64,000 nt of DNA from Gammaproteobacteria bacterium. Lineage in GTDB: Bacteria > Pseudomonadota > Gammaproteobacteria > JAJRRL01. This document shows positions 25,781-36,403 of this stretch, one piece after another. Where the stretch lies: contig JAJRRL010000036.1 in the NCBI GenBank assembly GCA_024279495.1, forward strand, positions 49,119 to 113,118. The letters are read 5' to 3'. The position numbers and the translations under genes were made by a program. The number at the start of each line of letters is the position of its first letter. Position 1 is the stretch's first letter. The notes below the pieces were generated by a model. The model was not told where the DNA came from and ran no database searches. It worked only from the letters and a program-made list of their open reading frames with translations.

Positions 25781-28609
25781 TTAATCGCCCTTTAATAATG
25801 GGCGTTCACCAAAACCAAACGAGGTGTCTAAAGCCTCATTCACTAATTTAGCTTGCTGAATTTTATGCAAACCTATGTAACCTGTCGATGGCGCAGCAAA
25901 GGATTCTCGACCCACGTAATCAAGCTTTTGACCGTCTTGCATGGAAGACAAAATACGATGCCTTGAGACAAACCAAGCTCCTTGATTAACTGGTTCTTCT
26001 TGGCACCACACTACTTGTTCTGTCGATGCGTATTTTGCTAACTCAGCACGCAGTTCATCGTAAGGAAATGGGTATAGCTGCTCGACTCGAACAATGGCTA
26101 TATCGGTGATCTTACGCTCACGACGAGCCTCTAACAGATCGTAATACACTTTACCGCAACACAAAATAACACGTTTCACAGAAGACGCTGGAATATCATC
26201 GATCTCTGGAATCACCAACTGCAACTCGCTACTCGACAATTCCTCTAGTGTTGAGGTCGCTAAACGATGTCTCAACAAACTTTTAGGTGTCATGACAATT
26301 AACGGTTTCCGGAAAGTACGGTGCATTTGTCGTCTTAACAAATGATACATTTGAGCAGGCGTCGTTGGCACCATGATTTGCATGTTGTCTTGAGCACCCA
26401 ATTGCAAAAATCTCTCGAGTCTTGCTGATGTATGTTCTGGTCCTTGACCTTCATAGCCATGCGGCAAAAGCATCACAAGAGCACACAAACGTCGCCATTT
26501 TTGCCAACCTGAACTGATAAATTGATCGACAATCACTTGCGCTACATTGTAGAAGTCACCAAATTGCGCTTCCCAAACCACTAGTTTTTCAGGCTCTGCC
26601 AAGCAATAACCGTATTCAAAACCTAAGGCGCCAGATTCATTGAGTTCTGAATCATAAATACTAACTTTATTTTTGAATAACTTTTTAAGAGGCGTGTACT
26701 CCTCTCCTGTTTGGTGATCATACCAAGTGGATTGGCGATGCGAGAAAGTACCTCGACGACTATCTTGACCAACCATTCGAACAGCATAACCTTCATCAGC
26801 CAAGGTAGCATAAGCCATTAACTCACCAAAACCCCAGTCCATCGGCTTCTCGCCTCTAGCCATCGCTTGGCGTGATTGAACAACCATGCCAACCTGTTTT
26901 TGCATGTTAAAGCCTTCAGGAATAGCAAAGGTTAATTCAGCCAACTCAAGCAAACGCTTATGCGAACATTGTGTGCTGTACTCAGAACGCCACGATTGGC
27001 CAATATAAGGTGACCACGCTTTTTCATAAGCCTTTACCAAACCCTCTAAGTGTGAAGGAAGCAACGAATCTCCGGCATCTAGCAACTGACGTACTTCTTT
27101 TTCCCAAGCCACTACTTCAGCTTTTGAGCACACGCTTTCTTTACTCAAAGCATCTGCATAAAGAGAAGCCGAACGAGGGTGTTGTCGGATAATCTGGTAC
27201 ATCTTCGGCGCTGTCGCTGATGGCTCATCTGCTTCTTGATGACCTTGACGACGATAGCCCACCAAATCAATCACGACATCTTTGTGGAATCGCATACGGT
27301 AATCCATGGCAAGTTTTGCAACAAACAAAACCGCATCTAAATCATCTGCATTCACATGAAAAACAGGTGCATCAATAATTTTTGCTGCATCAGCACACGT
27401 TAGAGATGAACGCGTGTCTCGATGGTCATAAGTTGTAAATCCAATCTGGTTGTTGGTGATAAGATGAATACTGCCGCCCACTCGATGAGATCGGGTTTGA
27501 GACATATTGAATGCCTCCATCACCACGCCTTCACCAGCAAAAGCAGAATCACCATGCAGCACAATAGGCAGTGCATAATTTTCTGATATTGATTCTTTCT
27601 GCCGATCTTGGCGCGCACGAACAGAACCCGTTAACACTGTTGATATATATTCTAAATGTGACGGATTAAACAGCAAAGATAAATGCATTGGCCGACCATC
27701 GACCGTAGTATCCATTGAATAACCACGATGGTATTTAAGATCGCCCGAGGTATCACCAAAATCTTTTGGCCCTTGGAAATCGTCATACAGCTCTTGCGAA
27801 GGCAATCCCAACAGGTTAAGCAAGACATTGACTCGCCCCCGGTGAGCCATACCAAGAATCACTTCTTCTGTACCAAACGAAGAAGCCATTCTGATCAAAT
27901 AATCTAAAAGCGGGATCATTGAATCTAAACCTTCAACTGAAAAACGCTTCTGACCAACGTATTTTTTGTTGAGGTAACGCTCTAAGGTATCAGTTGCTAC
28001 CAATTTTTTAAGTGCCTGCCTGCGAACATCGTTATCAAGAGATGTCTGAGGAATCACCTTTTCTAGCTGCTCTCTTAACCAATCACGCTCTTCTCGGTTC
28101 ACCATTCGATTAAAATCATGACCGACTGTATCAACATAAATACGCTGGCATTGAGCAACAATATCTCGCAATGATGCTTGCATTTCAGGAAGCATACCAC
28201 GCGTTAAAAAGGTTTGATTTAAAGCTTGATTAGAAAGCCCGTAAGCCGATAACTCAAACTGCCCTGCCTGCTTAACAAAAGTTGCATTTTTTAAAGGGTC
28301 AACCTTCGCAACTGTAAACCCAAGGTCTCGATAATCCTCAATGAGGCGATCAACGGATGATTGAAGCGAGCTTTCAGATGGTGCAACAGCCACTTTAGGA
28401 GCGCCTGCCATTTGCTTGAACTGTTCTCGAATAAGCGTATGAGAATAGTCAGGGCCTGCGGCTTTCACATCAACAAAAAAAGAATACCAAGGGCCTTGCA
28501 TCGACGTGGGGTCTTCTAAAAATTGCTCATACAAAGCTTCGATATATTCAGCGTTTGCCCCAGACAAATAGGAACTCTCTAAAAACTCCTTCATAATTGA
28601 GTCAGTCAT
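25781..28609 (-). CDS. sucA: 2-oxoglutarate dehydrogenase E1
   Basis: Thiamine-diphosphate enzyme that decarboxylates 2-oxoglutarate and loads the lipoyl group of SucB. The 942 residues carry ILGMAHRGRVNVL, HGDSAFAGEGVVMEAFNMSQ (thiamine-diphosphate region), the conserved HADDLDAVLFV, and the C-terminal RVEQLYPFPYDEL. The length matches the family (about 930). It starts 76 bp after sdhB. Confidence 0.98.
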   Translation of the reverse strand: MTDSIMKEFLESSYLSGANAEYIEALYEQFLEDPTSMQGPWYSFFVDVKAAGPDYSHTLIREQFKQMAGAPKVAVAPSESSLQSSVDRLIEDYRDLGFTVAKVDPLKNATFVKQAGQFELSAYGLSNQALNQTFLTRGMLPEMQASLRDIVAQCQRIYVDTVGHDFNRMVNREERDWLREQLEKVIPQTSLDNDVRRQALKKLVATDTLERYLNKKYVGQKRFSVEGLDSMIPLLDYLIRMASSFGTEEVILGMAHRGRVNVLLNLLGLPSQELYDDFQGPKDFGDTSGDLKYHRGYSMDTTVDGRPMHLSLLFNPSHLEYISTVLTGSVRARQDRQKESISENYALPIVLHGDSAFAGEGVVMEAFNMSQTRSHRVGGSIHLITNNQIGFTTYDHRDTRSSLTCADAAKIIDAPVFHVNADDLDAVLFVAKLAMDYRMRFHKDVVIDLVGYRRQGHQEADEPSATAPKMYQIIRQHPRSASLYADALSKESVCSKAEVVAWEKEVRQLLDAGDSLLPSHLEGLVKAYEKAWSPYIGQSWRSEYSTQCSHKRLLELAELTFAIPEGFNMQKQVGMVVQSRQAMARGEKPMDWGFGELMAYATLADEGYAVRMVGQDSRRGTFSHRQSTWYDHQTGEEYTPLKKLFKNKVSIYDSELNESGALGFEYGYCLAEPEKLVVWEAQFGDFYNVAQVIVDQFISSGWQKWRRLCALVMLLPHGYEGQGPEHTSARLERFLQLGAQDNMQIMVPTTPAQMYHLLRRQMHRTFRKPLIVMTPKSLLRHRLATSTLEELSSSELQLVIPEIDDIPASSVKRVILCCGKVYYDLLEARRERKITDIAIVRVEQLYPFPYDELRAELAKYASTEQVVWCQEEPVNQGAWFVSRHRILSSMQDGQKLDYVGRESFAAPSTGYIGLHKIQQAKLVNEALDTSFGFGERPLLKGD

Positions 28610-28685
28610 TGTTTTTTATCACTCTATAGTTTTTGTGGATTAGGAGCGCAACAAAGCATCTCCTGGGTTAATACATTAATGGTGT

Positions 28686-29423
28686 TTAGCTAGCCTCTTC
28701 TTCGTCAGTCATCACCATTTCTTTATGCAACTCTGCAATGGCTTTTGTTGGATTCAAACCTTTAGGGCAAACCCGCACACAGTTCATGATGACTCGACAT
28801 CTAAAGGCTGCAAATGCGCCGCGTAATTCATCCAAGCGCTCTGCTTTTGCATCATCACGTGAATCTTTAACGAAACGACAAGCCGCCAACAAAGCAGCAG
28901 GCCCTAAAAATTTATCGGGGTTCCACCAAAAAGAGGGGCACGCTGTGGTGCAGCAAGCACATAAAATACATTCATACAAACCATCTAGCTCATTACGTTC
29001 TTCGGGTGTTTGCTTGCGTTCTTTATTGGCTGGCGCCATTTTTTTGCATTTTAAGTAAGGGTTGACCTTATGTAATTGATCGTAGAACTGTGTCATATCA
29101 ACGATCAAGTCTCGGATAATTGGCAAGCCGGGAAGCGGTCTTAACACCACTTTATCGGGTAGTTCATCAAGCCGTGTCACGCAAGCCAAACCATTCACGC
29201 CATTGATGTTCATACCATCAGAACCGCACACACCTTCACTGCAAGAAAAACGAAAACCAATGTCTGGGTTTTTTTCTTTAGCATGCAACAAAGCATCAAG
29301 CAGCATTTGGCCTTTCACATCAGCCAAATTGACATCATAATCTTTAAGCTTAGGTTTTTTATCTTCGCCGGGGCAATAACGGCTGATTGACAGAGTCATT
29401 GTGCGATTGTCTTGCGTAGCCAT
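28686..29423 (-). CDS. sdhB: Succinate dehydrogenase iron-sulfur subunit
   Basis: Carries electrons from SdhA to quinone. The 245 residues show the [2Fe-2S] ligands (CSEGVCGSDGMNINGVNGLA), the [4Fe-4S] set CILCACCTTACP, and CVRVCPKGLNP for the third cluster. It is 2 bp from sdhA. Confidence 0.98.
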   Translation of the reverse strand: MATQDNRTMTLSISRYCPGEDKKPKLKDYDVNLADVKGQMLLDALLHAKEKNPDIGFRFSCSEGVCGSDGMNINGVNGLACVTRLDELPDKVVLRPLPGLPIIRDLIVDMTQFYDQLHKVNPYLKCKKMAPANKERKQTPEERNELDGLYECILCACCTTACPSFWWNPDKFLGPAALLAACRFVKDSRDDAKAERLDELRGAFAAFRCRVIMNCVRVCPKGLNPTKAIAELHKEMVMTDEEEAS

Positions 29424-29425
29424 GA

Positions 29426-31186
29426 CTACTCCCTCTCTTGCAATTCAAATGGTTCAACGTGATGAGGTGTCATATTAACTGGCCGCTTACCCATTCTACC
29501 ATCAGCAAAATAAATGGTATGAGCAAACCAATCAGCATCATTACGTTCTGTGTAATCGACCCGACTATGAGCGCCGCGACTTTCAACACGTTTAAAAGCA
29601 CTCACTGCTGTGGATTTAGCTGTTGCAAGCAAGTTGCCTAGCTCTAAAATTTCAATGAGTGAGTAATTAAAGACTTCTGTTTTATCTGGTGTGTATACAT
29701 GCTTATAACGCTCGCAAAGCTCCTCGATTTTTCTCAAACCAGATTCCATTTGAGGCCCATCTCGGAACACACCAAAATCAGTTTCCATGGTGGCGCGAAG
29801 CTCAGCTCGAATCCCAACAACAGACTCTCCGGAATCTCGTGCCTTAATGGATTCAAGACGCGTAATAGAAGCTTCCAAAGCACCTATATCAGGCGTACCA
29901 AAACCAGCATCCGCTAATGTTGGAGCCAGATGCAAGCCACATGCTCTTCCGTAAACGACAATATCGAGTAGGGAGTTAGTACCGAGGCGATTAGCGCCAT
30001 GTACTGATACACAAGCACATTCACCCGCTGCATAAAGACCCGCAATGATTTGGTCTTCACCCTTGTCATCTAGAGTCAGCACTTGACCATTAATATTTGT
30101 TGGTATGCCACCCATTAGATAGTGAGCAGTTGGCCTCACAGGGATTGGAGCAACAACAGGATCAACACCAGCGAAGCGTCTGGATATCTCACAGATGGTT
30201 GGTAACTTTGAGTGCAAGACATCGGCACCCAAATGATCCATCTTCAAATACAAATAATCTTTGTTAGGTCCGCAACCTCGACCTTCTTTTACTTCGAGGT
30301 ACTCAGCACGAGACACCTTATCGCGACAATCTAAATCTTTTAACACAGGAGAGTAACGTTCCATGAAACGCTCGCCTTCGGAGTTGATGAGATAGCCTCC
30401 CTCTCCTCGACAGCCTTCTGTAATCAAACAACCAACGCCTGCAATTCCAGTTGGATGAAACTGCCAAAACTCCATGTCTTGAATAGGCAGCCCTGCTCGA
30501 AGAGCCATACCTAAACCATCGCCTGTGTTTGTGTAGGCATTACTCGTGGTTTCGTAAATTTGACCGGCTCCCCCGGTAGCCATAATCACTGCTTTTGCTC
30601 GGAAAAAGACAAGCTCACCTGTCTCAACGCATAAAGCCGTGGCGCCTGCTATTGCGCTGCCATCTTCTGTGCGAATCAAATCAAGCACTGACCATTCAGG
30701 GAAAAAGTGAGTCCCTGCTTCAATGTTTTTTTGATACAACGTGTGTAAAAGAGCATGGCCTGTTCTGTCTGCAGCAGCACAAGCGCGCTTTACTGGACGC
30801 TTGCCGTTATCTTGTGTGTGTCCACCAAAACCACGTTGGTAAATCATACCGTTATCATCTCGAGAAAACGGTAAACCCATGTGCTCTAACTCAACGATAG
30901 TGGCAGGAGCTTCTTTACACATGTATTCAATGGCATCTTGATCACCCAGGTAGTCTGCACCATTCACTGTATCGAACATGTGCCATTGCCAACAATCTTC
31001 CATGGTATTACCCAAAGCTGCAGCAATGCCACCTTGAGCTGCCACAGTATGTGAACGAGTTGGAAACACCTTTGAAAGCACAGCAACTTTGTGATCACCT
31101 GATTCAGCAAGCGCCAAAGCAGCTCGCATACCGGCGCCACCGGCACCAATGATGATGGCATCAAAACGTTTTTCTGTCACACCCAT
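29426..31186 (-). CDS. sdhA: Succinate dehydrogenase flavoprotein subunit
   Basis: Oxidises succinate to fumarate with covalent FAD. The 586 residues begin with the dinucleotide fold [17 protein letters not shown]. The FAD-linking histidine lies in [15 protein letters not shown]. Active-site segments [15 protein letters not shown] and [14 protein letters not shown] are present. The length is typical. It follows sdhD in the operon. Confidence 0.98.
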   Translation of the reverse strand: MGVTEKRFDAIIIGAGGAGMRAALALAESGDHKVAVLSKVFPTRSHTVAAQGGIAAALGNTMEDCWQWHMFDTVNGADYLGDQDAIEYMCKEAPATIVELEHMGLPFSRDDNGMIYQRGFGGHTQDNGKRPVKRACAAADRTGHALLHTLYQKNIEAGTHFFPEWSVLDLIRTEDGSAIAGATALCVETGELVFFRAKAVIMATGGAGQIYETTSNAYTNTGDGLGMALRAGLPIQDMEFWQFHPTGIAGVGCLITEGCRGEGGYLINSEGERFMERYSPVLKDLDCRDKVSRAEYLEVKEGRGCGPNKDYLYLKMDHLGADVLHSKLPTICEISRRFAGVDPVVAPIPVRPTAHYLMGGIPTNINGQVLTLDDKGEDQIIAGLYAAGECACVSVHGANRLGTNSLLDIVVYGRACGLHLAPTLADAGFGTPDIGALEASITRLESIKARDSGESVVGIRAELRATMETDFGVFRDGPQMESGLRKIEELCERYKHVYTPDKTEVFNYSLIEILELGNLLATAKSTAVSAFKRVESRGAHSRVDYTERNDADWFAHTIYFADGRMGKRPVNMTPHHVEPFELQERE

Positions 31187-31217
31187 GTGTTATATCACCT
31201 TTGTTTGTCTGCGATGA

Positions 31218-31553
31218 TTATTGAACCATCAACAATAATGCCCACAGCCCTATCGCTGCCAACACTAAAATAACGAGTATCTGCAATAAGCAGCGCAAGC
31301 CGGCAGACTTCACGTAATCCGTAAAGACTGTCCATAAACCTATCCACGCATGCCATAAAATACTGGCTACCGTGAGTAACGTCGCGACTTTTACCCATGT
31401 ATGAGCAAATAAAGCTTGCCACGCTATGTGCGTGTTAAGGTGAGGGCAAAACAAACGGGGCATCATAAGAAAGGTATACGCAAAGATAATGATTGCTGTA
31501 ACGCGTTGAGCCAGCCAATCTTGAACACCTCGGCGAGATAGTCGATTTACCAT
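31218..31553 (-). CDS. sdhD: Succinate dehydrogenase membrane anchor, SdhD
   Basis: Membrane anchor for haem b and quinone binding. From ATG 31553 the product is 111 residues, MVNRLSRRGVQDWLAQRVTA, with three hydrophobic helices; an ATG at 31559 is equally possible. The frame opens further upstream, but that overlaps sdhC. It overlaps the sdhC stop by 7 bp. The WLAQRVTAI segment matches the family. Confidence 0.92.
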   Translation of the reverse strand: MVNRLSRRGVQDWLAQRVTAIIIFAYTFLMMPRLFCPHLNTHIAWQALFAHTWVKVATLLTVASILWHAWIGLWTVFTDYVKSAGLRCLLQILVILVLAAIGLWALLLMVQ

Positions 31554-31924
31554 AACCATACCCCCACAAAGACAGCCCACAGAAAAGCAACAAACAGAAC
31601 AAGCCAAGCGCTTATTTTACCTGCTGTAAACGAATTTGAGAGAATATGAGCATCCATCAAAAGATGACGCAAGCCCGCCACAATGTGATAGCCCACAGAA
31701 GCAAGCAATATCCAAAGCAACACCCGCATGGATGGTTGACTCAAGCAATGAAGCATCGACGCATAAGCAGATGCATCAGACAATACATGCCCTAACATCC
31801 AAAGCAACATTGGCAAGAAAAAGAAAATCAAAACGCCTGTTATGCGATGACCTATAGAGATAATCGCGGTGACAGGAAACCGCATTGACAACACATTTAA
31901 ATTAACTGGTCTTTCCCTTTTCAC
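31547..31924 (-). CDS. sdhC: Succinate dehydrogenase cytochrome b556, SdhC
   Basis: First gene of the sdhCDAB-sucABCD operon. The 125 residues begin MKRERPVNLNVLSM, have SIGHRITGVLIF on helix one, and HIVAGLRHLLMDAH with the haem histidine near helix two/three. Three membrane helices are visible. It is divergent from gltA; a good promoter lies about 105 bp upstream. Confidence 0.95.
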   Translation of the reverse strand: MKRERPVNLNVLSMRFPVTAIISIGHRITGVLIFFFLPMLLWMLGHVLSDASAYASMLHCLSQPSMRVLLWILLASVGYHIVAGLRHLLMDAHILSNSFTAGKISAWLVLFVAFLWAVFVGVWLW

Positions 31925-32029
31925 CAGAACACCCCACCTGTCTGATTATTTCAAAGTTGTGGTTAATCGATAGGCAAAACACAGAGGCTTTGCTCTTTCT
32001 TAATGATCCATATTTAACCACAAAGGTGG

Positions 32030-32057
32030 ATTATACAGCAATCAACTAAGAACTCAA
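32030..32057 (-). promoter_or_regulatory. Candidate sigma-70 promoter of sdhCDAB-sucABCD
   Basis: On the minus strand TTGAGT (32057-32052), 16 bases, TATAAT (32035-32030). The -10 is perfect. The 362-bp gap it sits in separates sdhC from gltA and holds the promoters of both, plus mini-repeat B at 32162. Confidence 0.65.
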
Positions 32058-32161
32058 ACGCGTTTTTTTTGCACATATTGAGCACTAAGGAGTATAAGTA
32101 AAAACCCACCAGCACGACCCTTAGGATAGCTTATCCCATCAATAAGAACCAGTAGGCAAGA

Positions 32162-32181
32162 TTGACCAAAAATGGGTTATT
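32162..32181 (+). repeat. Mini-repeat B (diverged copy 4)
   Basis: TTGACCAAAAATGGGTTATT in the sdhC-gltA gap, about 28 bp ahead of the proposed gltA -35. It is less like the other copies. Confidence 0.4.
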
Positions 32182-32208
32182 TCTTTCCACACCCAGAGCC
32201 CCCAGGCT

Positions 32209-32237
32209 TTGCAAAAAAAGCTGGACTTATATATATT
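32209..32237 (+). promoter_or_regulatory. Candidate gltA promoter
   Basis: TTGCAA (32209-32214), 17 bases, TATATT (32232-32237), 50 bp ahead of the gltA ATG. The alternating TATATATATT makes the exact -10 ambiguous by two bases. Confidence 0.55.
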
Positions 32238-32286
32238 TGGGTGGCATGTTCTCTCATGCACTATTTCATAGCCAAGGAGTCATTCA

Positions 32287-33588
32287 ATGACCGACCGTAA
32301 AGCAACGCTTACCTTCAAAGATAAACAACACAATTCTTATAGCGCTTCTTTCCCAATTTACTCTGGCACTCTCGGTTATGACGTCATCGACGTTAGCTCT
32401 CTTGGCAAAGAAGGCATCTACACCATCGATGCTGGCTTTCATGCAACGGCAGCCTGCAAATCAAGCATTACCTACATAGATGGTGGCAAAGGCACTCTAC
32501 TTTACCGTGGCTACCCCATCGATCAACTCGTCGAAAAAGCTGATTTCACCGATATCGGTTATCTTTTACTCCATGGTGAATTACCAAACAAAACTCAAAA
32601 ATCCGACTTCTTAGGGTTGATTTTGGATCACATGAACCTACACGAACAAATGAGCTGCTTTTTTAGTGGCTTCCGTCGTGATGCTCACCCAATGGCCATC
32701 ATGGTTGGCGTGGTTGGAGCAATGTCAGCCTTCTATCATGATTCTCTAGACATCAAAAACCCAGATCATCGCAATCTATGCGCCATCCGCCTGATTGCAA
32801 AAATGCCTACTATTGCTGCTATGTCGCACAAATACTCCATCGGCGAACCTTTCATGCACCCTCGTCACGATATGGGTTATGCCGAAAACTTTCTTCATAT
32901 GATGTTTGGTACACCTTACGATGAATCTGCTCCCGACCCTGTCTTGGTCCGCGCCATGGATCGTATCTTTACCCTACATGCTGATCACGAACAAAATGCC
33001 TCAACCACAACCGTTCGAGCGGCTGGATCAACAGGTGCTAACCCCTTTGCCTGTATCTCTGCAGGTATCGGCGCTCTGTGGGGACCTGCTCACGGCGGCG
33101 CAAACGAGGCTTGCTTGCGCATGCTGATGGAAATCGGCGATGAGAAAAATATCCCTGAATTCATCGCAAGAGCAAAAGACAAAAACGACCCCTTCCGCTT
33201 AATGGGCTTTGGACATCGAGTCTATAAAAACTACGATCCTCGAGCTACAGTCATGCGGCGCACCTGTCATGAAGTTCTCGATGCTGTTGGTCGCCATGAC
33301 GATCCGCTCATCAAACTAGCCATGAGCTTAGAAAAAATTGCACTGGAAGACGATTACTTTATTGAAAAGAAACTCTACCCGAACGTCGACTTCTACTCCG
33401 GCATTACTCTAAACGCAATGGGCATTCCAACCAGCATGTTCACTGTGATTTTTGCTCTAGCTCGAACCACCGGCTGGATATCGCAATGGACAGAAATGGT
33501 TCAAGATCCAAATGCTCACCTAGTTCGACCACGACAGCTCTACATCGGCAAAGACAAGCGTGATGTACCTCCTGCTGAGGAATGGTAG
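32287..33588 (+). CDS. gltA: Citrate synthase
   Basis: Condenses acetyl-CoA and oxaloacetate. The 433 residues fit the hexameric, NADH-inhibited type of Gram-negative bacteria (about 430). Active-site histidines lie in [22 protein letters not shown] and [15 protein letters not shown]. It is divergent from the sdh-suc operon, a common gammaproteobacterial arrangement. CAAGGAG lies ahead of the ATG. Confidence 0.98.
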   Translation: MTDRKATLTFKDKQHNSYSASFPIYSGTLGYDVIDVSSLGKEGIYTIDAGFHATAACKSSITYIDGGKGTLLYRGYPIDQLVEKADFTDIGYLLLHGELPNKTQKSDFLGLILDHMNLHEQMSCFFSGFRRDAHPMAIMVGVVGAMSAFYHDSLDIKNPDHRNLCAIRLIAKMPTIAAMSHKYSIGEPFMHPRHDMGYAENFLHMMFGTPYDESAPDPVLVRAMDRIFTLHADHEQNASTTTVRAAGSTGANPFACISAGIGALWGPAHGGANEACLRMLMEIGDEKNIPEFIARAKDKNDPFRLMGFGHRVYKNYDPRATVMRRTCHEVLDAVGRHDDPLIKLAMSLEKIALEDDYFIEKKLYPNVDFYSGITLNAMGIPTSMFTVIFALARTTGWISQWTEMVQDPNAHLVRPRQLYIGKDKRDVPPAEEW

Positions 33589-34035
33589 CATCCCAAAAGG
33601 TGCCCAAAAACTCACCTGAACAATAACTTACCTTTCCTTTTAGCCAAAAGTTGGCTGTATTTACCCTGTAATAAAGCCAAAAACTGGCGTTATTTACCCC
33701 GTATTTTAGCCATTTACTTGAAATTTTCTTTGGAAACAATAGCTTATGTTTTTATAAGAAGAGCTCGGAAAAACCTTCCCTTTGGCCTGAAGATATCATC
33801 AGCTCCCCTAAGCTATGAGAGGCAGGTTCTTAGTGTTCCTTTCTATTTAATTCAGCAACTTCCTCGCTTACTAAAAGAAACCATGGCGCTCATTCAAAGA
33901 GATACGCCTCATAAACAATAAGGTGCTTAAAATAAATACTTTACTTTCAACACCTTAAAGTGACTATTAAACGGAAGAATTAATTAGCTTGAATCCCGGC
34001 CTTTTAAGATTACATTAATATTCAGCCTCTATACT
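33589..34035. other. 447-bp gap without supported gene
   Basis: Between gltA and the 779-residue unknown. It holds the hairpin repeats at 33641-33716. A 67-codon frame at 33718-33921 opens with TTG, has no ribosome site or recognisable family, and is not called. No clear terminator with a T tract follows gltA. Confidence 0.6.
33641..33716 (+). repeat. Tandem hairpin repeat after gltA
   Basis: Two and a half units of about 31 bp. Unit one has AGCCAA-AAG-TTGGCT then GTATTTACCCTGTA. Unit two has GCCA-AAAAC-TGGC then GTTATTTACCCCGTA. A partial TTTAGCCATTTAC follows. The GCCAAAAA...ATTTACCC pattern resembles mini-repeat B at 58141. Confidence 0.6.
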
Positions 34036-34065
34036 GTGCCTATTCGATCACTAGGTATACTTGAT

Positions 34066-36375
34066 ATGGCTCCACGACCCGGTCCACACGAAAACCCACG
34101 AAAAAAACGTGCGCATTCGTCTGCATCGATAGATTCACCTCCTTCCTCACCGCAGGAGTGTTTCCAAACAAAGCCCGTTACCGGGATAGGTCCGCTTAAA
34201 TCTAATCTCGGCGCAAATGCAGAAGAAACAATCACTACTTTCGACACATGGCTAGAATCGCCAACAGACCCTAGATTTATTATTGATCACAAACGGAAAA
34301 CAGGCTTAACGGCTGTTAGCTACCCCGACCTATCAAAACCTGTTACCTACCCTAAACTGCCAAAAAGGAACGAGCAAAAGAAAATCGAGCTTCTTGCTTA
34401 TCCCCCTTTAGACACTGCAACAGTAACTGGCACAAAAGTAATAACTGCTGCAACTACCCCACCATCCAGCACCTCTCCAGATCTACTACCTTCCGAACCA
34501 TCTCCCAAGCTCAGCCGTTTTGATTTTGAGGCCTACCGCTCACTTCACAACAGCCTGTGCCATTGGGTCTTGCATCGCACTGAAAAATTAGTCGCCCTTT
34601 ACGAAGAAGATACTGATAGCACCTCCACCCCAAAAAAGAATAAAAAAGAAAAAGAACTACGTGAATCGCTCCAAAAAGGCCTAGATGGACTTCAGTTTAT
34701 CGATAAAGAGCTCTTAAACGATTACACACACAACGCAGAGCGCTCGATCAACATAAAAACCGAACAGGCTTTAGGAGAAAACAAATCTACTCTTTTAAAA
34801 GCAAGTCAGTCTCTCTCTGCGATCGAAAAAATTGAACACGAAATCAAGAAAAACGAAAATGAAACCAGCCTTAAAAAGAAAACAAGGCTCGATAAATACT
34901 TAAAATCTCTGAAAAAAGGCTATATTCATGAATTAATACTAGCCTCAGCATCTTTAAACGGCATTGGCGGAGAGCTACTTCCTTATGATCGTCAACGATT
35001 ACTAGGCCGCTTACTCTATAAACCCTACGAATCCTACCTAGCCTTCACCGCCAGTGGCCTTGACTCTCTTGCTAAAGCTTTTCCCGCCTTAGCGACCTCG
35101 CTTGACACAACAGGCTATCACAACTTTCAAAATGTCGCCCACGGATTTAAGCAAGCCTCCATTTGGGTCATGCTAGCCGGATTAGGCTACATGTGCGTTG
35201 ATGCCATTGTTCAGCTCGTCTTACCTTTTTTCAGAAGGCGCTGGGTCGTTAAAGATGCTCTGGGCCAGCGAAGCGTTGTTATGGAACCCCTGGAAGCGGT
35301 TAAAGAACGCCGCCAAAATTGGAAAACCATACTAAAAGCGAAGCTACTAGAACGCGGCCGATGGCTTGCCTTAGCGTTTACTGTACTCATTACTGTTTCT
35401 TTGATTGTTACCAAAGTCGTTTTAAATGGCTCTTTCTTAATGATCAACGCCATTCACTTGGCTGGAAAGGCTATTTATGCAGGTATTTCTTGTGGCATCC
35501 TTGGCTTTAAGTGGGCGCGCCAGAAAAAAATCATTGAACACCTGGAAAATATTGGCGTAGAGAACGCTTTAGATCTCAAAAAAGAACACTTTAAACTTGC
35601 CGCCGCAAGATTAACCATCAACCCTAAAAACGCCAAAAGAGTTGCCGAAGCTTCCGCTATTGCGCTTGCAAGCTCTTTCCCTGATAAAACAGATGAACTC
35701 AAAGAGATTGACGCTGTTAAGCAATCAAAACAACTCCAAAAAGAAATCAAATCCATTGAACACCTTGAGCGAGCAACGAACAACCCTCATCTAAAAGGCC
35801 TCATTGACTTAGACAAAACAGAAAGTGTAAAAAAAGAAGACGAGAAGAAAAAACCATTCAAACTAGGTAAAGCTAACTTTTTCTTCCTTCTTCCCACCTT
35901 CTTGGTTCCTCTACTTATCGCCTGGATTATACGATTAGCCAGCAAAGGAAAAAAATGTGACTTCTTAGTCGCACAAAAAACAAAAACAGAAAGAAAACTA
36001 GAAGCCCTTTCTATACTAGAACCCCTTAGAGTAGAGAAACGAAAAATAGCAGAAGGCTTCCGACAAAAAATATTTTGCTTAGGCATTAAAATTACCTTAC
36101 TTACAGGCTTAGTTATTACTGCCTGTAGCGGCATCCCTCCTCTTACTATTGGACTTATCTTCTTAACTTACGGCTTAGCTCACGGCACCTACGAAATTGT
36201 TCGCTGCTTCATGAAAGGCGGTAAATGGAAAAAACTTGGGCAAGAAGTCAAGCATGCAAAAGAAGACGTGGTAAACAGTGCGCTAATTTTTAAGAGTTTC
36301 TTCACAAGAAGATTGCCAGAAACCTCAAAACGCGTCACAATTGGTCGACCACTAGCAGAACCTGCTCCCTCCTAA
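34066..36375 (+). CDS. Unknown six-helix membrane protein
   Basis: Not recognised. From ATG 34066 the product is 769 residues; an in-frame GTG at 34036 would add ten. The N-terminal 150 residues are rich in Pro, Ser and Thr; residues 150-330 are charged and helical. Hydrophobic helices lie near 364-390, 432-455, 468-483, 605-625, 668-688 and 689-712, with Lys-rich stretches between. There is no signal peptide. The membrane region being internal and flanked by large soluble parts is unlike a transporter. It could be a host-membrane effector, which is speculative. It converges on ribF, 28 bp apart. Confidence 0.72.
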   Translation: MAPRPGPHENPRKKRAHSSASIDSPPSSPQECFQTKPVTGIGPLKSNLGANAEETITTFDTWLESPTDPRFIIDHKRKTGLTAVSYPDLSKPVTYPKLPKRNEQKKIELLAYPPLDTATVTGTKVITAATTPPSSTSPDLLPSEPSPKLSRFDFEAYRSLHNSLCHWVLHRTEKLVALYEEDTDSTSTPKKNKKEKELRESLQKGLDGLQFIDKELLNDYTHNAERSINIKTEQALGENKSTLLKASQSLSAIEKIEHEIKKNENETSLKKKTRLDKYLKSLKKGYIHELILASASLNGIGGELLPYDRQRLLGRLLYKPYESYLAFTASGLDSLAKAFPALATSLDTTGYHNFQNVAHGFKQASIWVMLAGLGYMCVDAIVQLVLPFFRRRWVVKDALGQRSVVMEPLEAVKERRQNWKTILKAKLLERGRWLALAFTVLITVSLIVTKVVLNGSFLMINAIHLAGKAIYAGISCGILGFKWARQKKIIEHLENIGVENALDLKKEHFKLAAARLTINPKNAKRVAEASAIALASSFPDKTDELKEIDAVKQSKQLQKEIKSIEHLERATNNPHLKGLIDLDKTESVKKEDEKKKPFKLGKANFFFLLPTFLVPLLIAWIIRLASKGKKCDFLVAQKTKTERKLEALSILEPLRVEKRKIAEGFRQKIFCLGIKITLLTGLVITACSGIPPLTIGLIFLTYGLAHGTYEIVRCFMKGGKWKKLGQEVKHAKEDVVNSALIFKSFFTRRLPETSKRVTIGRPLAEPAPS

Positions 36376-36403
36376 GCTCTTACTTTTCCAAGAAATGGGC
36401 AGA

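Noticed and set aside
33718..33921. 67-codon frame after gltA
   Set aside because: TTG start, no ribosome site, no recognisable family and it lies beside repeats.
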